A DNA stretch of 8,008 bases, taken from contig NVXO02000004.1 in NCBI GenBank assembly GCA_002733945.2, positions 114,334 to 122,341 on the forward strand, read 5' to 3'. The position numbers were made by a program, and so were the translations under genes. The notes under the pieces are model-generated. The model saw only the letters and a list, made by a program, of their open reading frames with translations, had not been told where the DNA came from and made no database searches. Positions 1 to 5,187 of the stretch are shown here, one piece after another. This stretch comes from Sulfurimonas sp. Its GTDB lineage: Bacteria > Campylobacterota > Campylobacteria > Campylobacterales > Sulfurimonadaceae. Within the stretch, counting starts at the first letter, position 1. Each line of letters opens with the position of its first letter.

Positions 1-236
1 TAAAGAATATTCCAAAGAGTGTTTATAGAGTTAAGGGAGTGGTTAAAGTTACAGACGTAGCAAATCCAATCGTTATAAACTACGCTTTTGGCAATGTTTC
101 GTTTGAAGAGCTTGATGAGTATGCGCATCCATCTATTATGATATTTATTGGTGAGTCTATACTTGATGATGTTGATGCATTATGTGAGCAGTTCTCTTAT
201 ATAAATATACCTAAGTTTAAACTGACTTCAGTTTAA
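1..236 (+). CDS. CobW/COG0523-family GTPase, C-terminal end (partial)
   Basis: The reading frame is open from the window edge (first full codon at position 3) to TAA at 234-236, so the N-terminal GTPase part lies outside the window. The visible 77 or so residues resemble the CobW C-terminal domain: a PKSVYRVKG stretch, then KVTD...VINYAFG, then IMIFIGES followed by an Asp-rich helix. COG0523 proteins are GTPases that act as metal (often zinc) chaperones or insertases; the metal served here cannot be told from this fragment. A GTG at position 39 could be called as a start, but the family-like residues upstream of it show it is internal. The next gene, ribBX, begins 45 nt downstream with its own likely promoter. 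The family call is fairly secure from the RVKG and FIG motifs; the exact role is unknown. Confidence 0.75.
   Translation, partial: KNIPKSVYRVKGVVKVTDVANPIVINYAFGNVSFEELDEYAHPSIMIFIGESILDDVDALCEQFSYINIPKFKLTSV
217..236 (+). terminator. small hairpin overlapping the CobW stop codon, possible weak terminator
   Basis: A perfect 8-bp inverted repeat (TTAAACTG / CAGTTTAA, 4-nt loop ACTT) ends exactly on the TAA stop of the CobW-family gene. A short T run (242-245) follows 5 nt later. The stem is AT-rich and the T run short, so termination would be inefficient. It may instead be chance or partial attenuation before the ribBX promoter. Confidence 0.35.
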
Positions 237-248
237 TGAACTTTTGCA

Positions 249-254
249 TATAAT
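249..254 (+). promoter_or_regulatory. -10 box of the ribBX-apbE promoter
   Basis: A perfect TATAAT lies 27 nt upstream of the ribBX start codon. No good -35 hexamer is visible 16-18 bp upstream, which is common for Campylobacterota sigma-70 promoters. The predicted transcript would have a leader of only about 20 nt, too short for an FMN riboswitch. An AAAGAGAA ribosome binding site sits at about 271-278. Confidence 0.55.
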
Positions 255-281
255 GACTACAAAATAATTAAAAGAGAATTT

Positions 282-1310
282 ATGACACCTATCCAAAGAG
301 TACTAGAAGCTATTGATGAGATAAAAAAAGGCAATATGGTCATCATGATAGATGATGAAGATAGAGAAAATGAGGGTGACTTAGTGTATGCTGCCTCATT
401 TAGTACTCCTAAGCATGTTAACTTTATGGCGACACATGCTAGAGGGCTTATCTGTGTTGCTCTTAGTAAAAAAATAGCAACTCGCTTAGATCTAAATCCT
501 ATGGTTAGCTCTAACACATCTTCTTATGAGACTGCGTTTACTGTCTCAGTAGATGCAAAAGACGCACTCACTGGTATTTCTGCTGGTGAGAGAGATGATA
601 CAATCCGTATTCTCGCAAATCCTATTTCAAAACCAGTTGAATTAGTAAAACCTGGACATATATTTCCTCTAATTGCTAAAGATGGTGGAACACTTATTCG
701 AACTGGACATACAGAAGGTTCAGTAGATATCTGTCGTTTAGCAGGGCTTAGTGAAGCGGGTGTAATTTGTGAAATCATCAAAGAGGATGGAACTATGGCT
801 CGCCGTGATGACTTAGATGTTTTTGGTGAGACTCATAATCTTAAAACTGTTTTTATCTCTGACATAGTTGAGTACAGACTTGCAAATGAATCTTTAGTAA
901 ATGAGACATCAGTAGAAGAGATAGAATTCTTTGGTGTTAAAGTAAATAAACATATATTTACAGACCATGATGGAATAGAGCATACAGCTATAGAATTTTA
1001 CTCTGCTGGAAGTATTTCAAATGTAAGAGTACATAATGTTATACCCGACATGGAGCTGTTGCTAAATCAAGAAAAATACAACAACTTAGTGAAGTCTATA
1101 GAATACTTAAAGATTAACAGTGGTATTTTAGTTTTTATCAATAAAACACATCACCAAGACAACTCTGCCCCTAAAGAGCTTGGTATTGGTGCTCAGATTA
1201 TCAAATCTTTTGGTATTGAGAAAATGAACTTAATTACACCACTAAAAGCTACAGAATTTGTTGGTTTGGGTGGGTTTGGTTTAGAGGTAAATGAAACTAT
1301 AGACATCTAA
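282..1310 (+). CDS. ribBX: RibBX: 3,4-dihydroxy-2-butanone 4-phosphate synthase with degenerate GTP cyclohydrolase II-like domain
   Basis: 342 aa. The N-terminal half (about residues 1-200) is a complete DHBP synthase, which converts ribulose 5-phosphate to the four-carbon riboflavin precursor in the cytoplasm. It has the acidic DDEDRENEGD loop (24-33, including metal-binding Glu29), TGISAGERD (97-105), the RTGHTEGSVD motif with metal-binding His143, and CEIIKEDGTMARRDD with Glu164. The C-terminal half (about 215-342) aligns with GTP cyclohydrolase II through VRVH (248-251), GIGAQII (301-307) and VGLGGFGLEV. It lacks the three zinc-binding cysteines and the usual catalytic Arg region, so it is probably not a cyclohydrolase. 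This matches the RibBX variant known from Proteobacteria, so a true RibA should exist elsewhere in the genome. The ATG has an AAAGAGAA site upstream. apbE follows after 3 nt, probably translationally coupled. Confidence 0.9.
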   Translation: MTPIQRVLEAIDEIKKGNMVIMIDDEDRENEGDLVYAASFSTPKHVNFMATHARGLICVALSKKIATRLDLNPMVSSNTSSYETAFTVSVDAKDALTGISAGERDDTIRILANPISKPVELVKPGHIFPLIAKDGGTLIRTGHTEGSVDICRLAGLSEAGVICEIIKEDGTMARRDDLDVFGETHNLKTVFISDIVEYRLANESLVNETSVEEIEFFGVKVNKHIFTDHDGIEHTAIEFYSAGSISNVRVHNVIPDMELLLNQEKYNNLVKSIEYLKINSGILVFINKTHHQDNSAPKELGIGAQIIKSFGIEKMNLITPLKATEFVGLGGFGLEVNETIDI

Positions 1311-1313
1311 AAG

Positions 1314-2240
1314 ATGAAACTCTTCTCTCTACTCCTTGTATTTCTTTGTTTAAATGCACAAGAAGCCTTCCAAACAAGAACAAAGGTACTTATGGGTACT
1401 TTTGCTTCTATAAGCCTAAGCGAGTCCAATAGAGGGCTTTTTAAAGGTGCATTTTCTATTTTAGCTAGAGTAGACAACTCACTCTCATCATATAAGACAA
1501 ACTCTCCAATATATAAACTCAACCGTGATAAACAAGCGAATATCAATCTTTATACTTATGAAGCACTCATTTTAAGTCAGAAGTACTATCAAAAGAGTGC
1601 AGGGTACTTTAATGTAGCTATCGGGAGTGTTACAAAAGATCTCTACCGTTTTGGTAAGGATGAAAGACTTCCAACAAGTTGGGAGTTAAATACAAGTGAT
1701 ACTTCCTTTGATGAATTGACTTTTAATAAATTTAGTGCAAACCTAGGTCAAGGGGTGAAAATTGATTTAGGAGGTTTTGGAAAAGGTTACGGTGTTGATA
1801 GAGCAATAGAGTACCTTAAAATAAATGGTGTGAGAAATGCACGAGTTGCACTCAGTGGTGATATCCGATGTTTAGGAGTCTGCGAGATAAATATAAATAA
1901 CCCTTTCTCCGATGAGCCACTACTGCATTTCTTTACGACAAATGAAGAGATGGCTATATCTACAAGTGGGAATTACAACCGTTTTGTAGGTACAGAGAAG
2001 AACAATCATCTTATAAACCCAAAAACAAAACAATCACAAAATACCTTTATATCTATTACTCTGATATCTACACTTCCCAACAGTGATATAGATGCCTATG
2101 CAACAGCTGCAAGTGTGATGCCAAAAGAGTTGGCTTATGAGTTCTTAGACTCTTTAGATGTAGCGTATGTAGTATTAGAGAGTGATAGGAAACTTGTAGT
2201 GAGTGAAAACATTAGTTTATACGTTACCGTTGAAAAATAG
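1314..2240 (+). CDS. apbE: ApbE, FAD:protein FMN transferase (exported)
   Basis: 308 aa with an N-terminal Sec-type signal (residues 1 to about 16, hydrophobic core LFSLLLVFLCL), so it acts in the periplasm. It uses FAD to link FMN to a Ser/Thr of target proteins, with Mg2+. Family motifs are intact and in order: MGTF (27-30), DLGGFGKGYGVD (151-162), SGDI (181-184), STSGNY (216-221), His232 in HLINPKT, and DAYATAAS (260-267) with the metal-binding Asp and Thr. Cys12 is in a poor lipobox context, so lipoprotein anchoring is unlikely. The ATG lies 3 nt after the ribBX stop with little Shine-Dalgarno of its own, consistent with coupling. Its last 17 nt overlap the end of a convergent gene. The neighbouring FMN-binding protein on the opposite strand is the obvious substrate, although this pairing is inferred from context. 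Confidence 0.93.
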   Translation: MKLFSLLLVFLCLNAQEAFQTRTKVLMGTFASISLSESNRGLFKGAFSILARVDNSLSSYKTNSPIYKLNRDKQANINLYTYEALILSQKYYQKSAGYFNVAIGSVTKDLYRFGKDERLPTSWELNTSDTSFDELTFNKFSANLGQGVKIDLGGFGKGYGVDRAIEYLKINGVRNARVALSGDIRCLGVCEININNPFSDEPLLHFFTTNEEMAISTSGNYNRFVGTEKNNHLINPKTKQSQNTFISITLISTLPNSDIDAYATAASVMPKELAYEFLDSLDVAYVVLESDRKLVVSENISLYVTVEK

Positions 2241-2670
2241 AAGAGAGTAAGAGCCAAAGAGTATAAAGAACTAGTACTTCTAATAATATAAAAGAGATAA
2301 GTTTTATATATGCAAAAGATTCTAAGCCTAGTATAATAAAGTAGGGACTAAATAGCTCTAAAAAACCTACAATAAAGATAGCATAAATCAAATTAAGAAA
2401 TAGTTTGGACTTTTTGTATTTTGTAAAGAGTAAAAAATGAAGTGTAACCATAAAAAAAAGTCCAAAAGCAAAAATATGAGGTAGTATTATTTTGAGAATA
2501 GTACCCCATGACTTTTCAACTAAAAATTTATCTTCATTGCCAAGGTAATACTCCAAAACAGCACTTGCTGAGAAACCTATCTTATCATCAAATAGCAAGA
2601 GTGAACTCCCTAGCAGAAGGAGGCTAAATGCTAAGAAGTAAAAGACTGCGTATTTATATGCTTGTTGCAA
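2224..2670 (-). CDS. small four-helix membrane protein, diverged tandem copy of its upstream neighbour
   Basis: 148 aa, no confident family. Four hydrophobic segments lie at roughly residues 8-27, 58-82, 89-112 and 119-145. A periplasmic-side loop between the first two contains LGNEDKF. The second helix carries His65 and His78, 13 residues apart; this spacing recalls b-type cytochromes, whose haem ligands sit 13-14 apart in one helix. Haem binding is inference. The layout and the GN-x-D loop match the preceding gene. The start is TTG at 2670, 17 nt inside that gene, with GGAA at 2679-2682 (8 nt ahead); no ATG is available early in the frame. It is the last gene of the FMN-binding operon, and its 3' end overlaps apbE tail-to-tail by 17 nt. 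It is probably the membrane partner of the flavoprotein. Confidence 0.8.
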   Translation of the reverse strand: MQQAYKYAVFYFLAFSLLLLGSSLLLFDDKIGFSASAVLEYYLGNEDKFLVEKSWGTILKIILPHIFAFGLFFMVTLHFLLFTKYKKSKLFLNLIYAIFIVGFLELFSPYFIILGLESFAYIKLISFILLEVLVLYTLWLLLSSIFQR

Positions 2671-3136
2671 AGTTTAGGTTCCATAAAGAGTGTAGGGTCA
2701 TGATAAACGCGAGAGTGTGCCAGATAAAGAATGAAACAACATAAACACTCAAGAGACTTGGAGTGTAAAAATAGCTAATACCTAAACTTACGAGTGCGAG
2801 TAGGGCACTTATCATTAAAATATTTATAATTATAATCGAGTAATACTTGATAGAACATAGTCTTGCATAGACTGTACTCAGAGTTAAGAGAATCATCATT
2901 GTAAAAAATATTTCGCCATGGATGTACTCTAAAAATACTGACTTGTCTATAGGGTCTATATACTCATCTGCATTTCCAAAAAGAGTCATTTTTATATCTT
3001 CTACCTGGAGACCTAATGTCGCATCTATTACAAAAATATCAGCTATGAAATACATTAGCATAAATATCAATAAACCATTAAGTAAAGGTTTCATTGTTAT
3101 GTCTTGTTTGAGATCTTTTATGAGAGTAAAACGCAA
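2654..3136 (-). CDS. small four-helix membrane protein with intramembrane histidines, flavoprotein partner candidate
   Basis: 160 aa, no confident family. Four hydrophobic stretches lie at about residues 18-37, 71-92, 98-121 and 128-152. The first loop holds LFGNADEYIDPIDKS, echoed as LGNEDKF in the next gene. His73 lies at the start of helix 2, and His140 and His149 lie in helix 4 (WHTLAFIMTLH). These could bind haem, as in cytochrome b561/DUF4405-like proteins, but this is inferred only from their placement. The chosen start is TTG at 3136, supported by AAAAGGA about 8 nt upstream inside the end of the FMN-binding gene. An ATG at 3094 (14 residues later, directly before helix 1) is a real alternative with a weaker ribosome site and would match the short N-terminus of its copy. 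It starts 2 nt after the FMN-binding gene and overlaps the next by 17 nt. Confidence 0.8.
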   Translation of the reverse strand: MRFTLIKDLKQDITMKPLLNGLLIFMLMYFIADIFVIDATLGLQVEDIKMTLFGNADEYIDPIDKSVFLEYIHGEIFFTMMILLTLSTVYARLCSIKYYSIIIINILMISALLALVSLGISYFYTPSLLSVYVVSFFIWHTLAFIMTLHSLWNLNFATSI

Positions 3137-3138
3137 GA

Positions 3139-3663
3139 CTATTTTCCTTTTACTAGCTCGTTATATACAGCAAAAGCGATACGAGAACCTTCAACTACAC
3201 TTCGAGCACTCATAGTAGCACCAGTTATACTTGGGATGTCACGGTTGAGTTTGAGCATTTTATCTGTTGAAGTACCTTGGAACTGTTTATTCCATGTAGT
3301 AGATGTTATGTACTCCATTGACTCGTTAAACGCGATGATTTCGATACCTTGAAGATGATTGTTTTTTATAAAATAAAGCACTACTGCATTTTTTGAACGT
3401 ACTTTTCTACTTACCAAAATTCCGTATCCAAGTATTTTATCATCTTTTTTTGCTGTAAATATTCTATATATTTTTGTATGAAGTTTTGTTTTTGCATTTT
3501 TTTGGATATTTTTATATTTTGCATTAGAGAGTAGAACATTCTTTTTGCTAATGCTTGCATTCATGTCATATGCTTCTTGCATAGCTTCAAGTGGTGATAT
3601 TAAAACTTTTGCTTGCAGTAAGGAGATAGATAAAAGTAGTAAAAGTAAAAAAAGTTTTTTCAT
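3139..3663 (-). CDS. exported FMN-binding-domain protein with flavinylation motif
   Basis: 174 aa. A strong Sec signal peptide (residues 1-18, Lys-Lys then a Leu-rich core, LLQA end) sends it to the periplasm. The rest is an FMN_bind domain: GYGILVSRKVR, LQGIEIIAFNES, WNKQFQGTS, and the key DIPSITGAT motif (142-150). ApbE attaches FMN by a phosphoester to the last Thr of the (S/T)GA(S/T) motif, here Thr150. It is therefore very likely a covalent flavoprotein that shuttles electrons. It resembles the flavin domains of NqrC/RnfG-type and stand-alone envelope proteins, but it has no other domain. It is first in an operon with two four-helix membrane proteins, and apbE converges from the other side. 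The ATG has AAAGA 8 nt upstream. Redox partners and the final acceptor cannot be read from the sequence. Confidence 0.9.
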   Translation of the reverse strand: MKKLFLLLLLLSISLLQAKVLISPLEAMQEAYDMNASISKKNVLLSNAKYKNIQKNAKTKLHTKIYRIFTAKKDDKILGYGILVSRKVRSKNAVVLYFIKNNHLQGIEIIAFNESMEYITSTTWNKQFQGTSTDKMLKLNRDIPSITGATMSARSVVEGSRIAFAVYNELVKGK

Positions 3664-3691
3664 AGTTTAAGTCTTTAGATTTAGTTGTGAA

Positions 3692-3697
3692 ATTGTA
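3692..3697 (-). promoter_or_regulatory. candidate -10 box of the FMN-binding operon
   Basis: On the minus strand TACAAT lies 28 nt upstream of the FMN-binding gene start. A -35 would fall inside the hairpin at 3708-3740 and does not match TTGACA, so the promoter call is tentative. The operon could also receive readthrough from the porin. Confidence 0.35.
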
Positions 3698-3707
3698 TCA
3701 AAATAAT

Positions 3708-3740
3708 GAAGTTTTACACTGAAAATAAGTGTAAAACTTC
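3708..3740 (-). terminator. 13-bp hairpin downstream of the porin, likely terminator
   Basis: The arms 3708-3720 and 3728-3740 pair perfectly over 13 bp around a 7-nt loop. Read on the minus strand, the stem is followed by ATTATTTTG, a loose U-rich tail. Its place between the porin stop and the FMN-binding operon fits an intrinsic terminator for the porin transcript. The stem has only 5 G-C pairs and the tail is interrupted, so leak-through is plausible. Confidence 0.55.
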
Positions 3741-3745
3741 TTCTA

Positions 3746-3774
3746 ATATATTATATTCTTAGAATATAATATAT
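3746..3774. repeat. 14-bp perfect AT-rich palindrome in the porin/FMN-operon gap
   Basis: Arms 3746-3759 and 3761-3774 are perfect inverted repeats around a single T at 3760, centred on TTCT-T-AGAA. It sits 19 nt past the porin stop and some 80-110 nt ahead of the FMN-binding gene. It lacks a T tract on the minus strand. It could be a 3'-end stabilising stem or an operator for a dimeric regulator. Confidence 0.5.
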
Positions 3775-3792
3775 AGGAGAATATATGTTTTT

Positions 3793-5052
3793 CTAGAAAA
3801 CGAAACCTAAAGAGGCACTAATTGTACTTGAATCAATTCCTGCGTTTGAGTAGTCGTTATCAGCCATTGCATAGTCTAGTTTTAGTACAACTTGCTCATG
3901 TGGAAAAAAGTTTGCACCTACCGTTACCGTGTTCACAGCATCATAAGAAGTTCCATCAACAAGTTTTGTTTGAGGATTTACACTTTCGTACTGAACAAAA
4001 AGTGGAAGAGAATACTCAGAAGATGTTAAAGAAAGTACATCAAAACTGGCATTTATATATCCACCTTTAGCACTCTCTACACCTTTAGTAGCGTTAAAGT
4101 CTTCAGAATTAGTTCTATTTGTTTGAGTATATGTACCATATACTCTAGCTCCACTGTTTTTATAATCAGCATGTACTTCAAACATCGCTGTATTTGAATC
4201 TTTTCCATTTGCTGAAGGAGCATAATATACTGATGCACCAGTAACAAGACCAGTTAAGCCAGCATAGTCAACTCTCGCAACAACTCCAAGGTTAGGATTT
4301 TTGTTTGCAAAAGAGCCACCTCGACCATTACGAAGCCATTTACTCCCAGTAGCAGTCGTTTGAAGTGCAGTAATTACAGCAACTTTATATGACACATCTT
4401 TTGTGATGTCACCAAATACCATAACACCACTTTCAGCCCATGTTGTAGGGATTAGGTATTTTGAAGTCTCTGGACGTTGTACTGTAGTAAAGAGTGTTGG
4501 TTCATGTCTTTGAGAGATAATTCCTACAGGTACTAAAAAGTTACCAAGTCTGATGTTAGCATGTTGGTTTATTAAAAAGTCTAAGTAAAGAAACTCTACA
4601 ACAACTTTATCTCCACCACCAGCATCTCCACCAGCTTGTTCAACTCCACCACCTTCGTACTCTATTTCAGTATTTAAAATGATGTTATCTGAAAACTTAT
4701 ATCCGAAGTATGTGATAAATCTTTTAATGTTAACTTCTGAGTTTGTAGTATTGTTATAATCTTTTGAATTAAAATACATTTCACCATATCCACCAACACT
4801 AAGAGGTGATTTTGAGTAATAAACTTTTGATGCTGCTACACCAAGACCACTATATGATTTTGAATCATCTACAGTTGTATAGTTAAAACCAGTTTTTAAG
4901 TCACTTGTTTCATCTATAAGAGTCTGAGACATCTCTTGAAGTTCTTTTACTTGTTGTTTAAGTTCTACGATATCTGATGCATCATCTGCAAAAGAAGAAG
5001 TACTCAGTGCTAGTATACTTACTAATACGAAAGATAATTTTGTGTTTTTCAT
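3793..5052 (-). CDS. outer-membrane porin with N-terminal coiled coil, Fur-controlled
   Basis: 419 aa. Signal peptide at residues 1-22 (ends SSFA-D), then a heptad-like coiled coil (about 28-52, DIVELKQQVKELQE), then a long beta-barrel beginning LSVGGYGEMYF and ending in SASLGFVF, with the terminal Phe typical of outer-membrane proteins. The stretch with YLDFL, IRLGNFLVPVG and RPETSKYLIPTTWAESGVMVFGD resembles phosphate-selective (OprO/OprP-like) porins common in Campylobacterota. The real solute is not readable. A Gly-rich run (about 134-148) probably lies in a surface or pore loop. The ATG has AGGA 6 nt upstream. It has its own consensus promoter flanked by two Fur boxes, so expression probably rises when iron is scarce. 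The FMN-binding operon follows beyond two hairpins. Confidence 0.87.
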   Translation of the reverse strand: MKNTKLSFVLVSILALSTSSFADDASDIVELKQQVKELQEMSQTLIDETSDLKTGFNYTTVDDSKSYSGLGVAASKVYYSKSPLSVGGYGEMYFNSKDYNNTTNSEVNIKRFITYFGYKFSDNIILNTEIEYEGGGVEQAGGDAGGGDKVVVEFLYLDFLINQHANIRLGNFLVPVGIISQRHEPTLFTTVQRPETSKYLIPTTWAESGVMVFGDITKDVSYKVAVITALQTTATGSKWLRNGRGGSFANKNPNLGVVARVDYAGLTGLVTGASVYYAPSANGKDSNTAMFEVHADYKNSGARVYGTYTQTNRTNSEDFNATKGVESAKGGYINASFDVLSLTSSEYSLPLFVQYESVNPQTKLVDGTSYDAVNTVTVGANFFPHEQVVLKLDYAMADNDYSNAGIDSSTISASLGFVF

Positions 5053-5076
5053 TTTATTTCCTATTTATTTTTTTAT

Positions 5077-5095
5077 GATTATGATATTTGTTATC
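5077..5095. promoter_or_regulatory. Fur box, downstream copy (after the porin transcription start)
   Basis: This 19-mer matches the classical Fur consensus GATAATGATAATCATTATC at 15 of 19 positions by hand count. It contains the near-symmetric 7-1-7 core TGATATT-T-GTTATCA. It lies roughly 13-31 nt downstream of the predicted porin transcription start, where bound Fur would block elongation or open-complex formation. Confidence 0.65.
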
Positions 5096-5114
5096 ACAAT
5101 CAAGTTATAGCAGA

Positions 5115-5143
5115 ATTATAAACAAATTATTAATGAATGTCAA
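5115..5143 (-). promoter_or_regulatory. consensus sigma-70 promoter of the porin gene
   Basis: On the minus strand TTGACA (5143-5138) and TATAAT (5120-5115) are separated by exactly 17 bp, a full consensus match. The predicted start is near 5108, giving a leader of about 55 nt before the ATG. A matching -35 is unusual for Campylobacterota, whose promoters mostly show only the -10, so strong basal transcription under tight repression is expected. Confidence 0.8.
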
Positions 5144-5144
5144 T

Positions 5145-5163
5145 AGTAATGATAATAATTATC
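5145..5163. promoter_or_regulatory. Fur box, upstream copy (next to the porin -35)
   Basis: This 19-mer matches the classical Fur consensus at 16 of 19 positions by hand count. Its centre is GATAAT-A-ATTATC, a perfect 6-1-6 inverted repeat. It abuts the porin -35 hexamer with a single base between them, a position where Fur-Fe2+ would hinder RNA polymerase. It is 25 nt downstream of the diguanylate cyclase stop, not near that gene's promoter, so the porin is the regulated gene. Confidence 0.75.
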
Positions 5164-5187
5164 AATGAATTTAAAAATTTATAGAGA

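Noticed and set aside
39..236. A separate 65-residue gene starting at GTG 39
   Set aside because: The frame continues upstream to the window edge with CobW-domain-like residues (SVYRVKG), so the GTG is an internal Val codon.
237..281. FMN riboswitch ahead of ribBX
   Set aside because: The gap is only 45 nt and the predicted leader about 20 nt, far too short for the RFN element; none of its conserved stems is visible.
1314..1361. Lipoprotein signal in ApbE (Cys12)
   Set aside because: The residues before the Cys (VFL) do not fit a lipobox with small residues at -1 and -3; a plain signal peptide fits better.
257..1546. Minus-strand open frames at 257-517, 524-781 and 1307-1546
   Set aside because: All are antisense to ribBX and apbE, which have complete family motifs in their own frames.
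2922..3352. Two open frames on the plus strand (2922-3215 and 3104-3352)
   Set aside because: They lie antisense to the FMN-binding and membrane-protein genes, show no protein-like pattern and have no ribosome site; they are shadows.
3789..3800. 12-nt palindrome TTTTCTAGAAAA at the porin stop codon
   Set aside because: It is a perfect self-complementary stretch without a loop and arises from the Val-Phe-stop codons; no support for function.
3822..4070. Plus-strand open frame of 82 codons
   Set aside because: It lies antisense within the porin gene, and its product is rich in Leu/Gln/His in the manner of a shadow frame.
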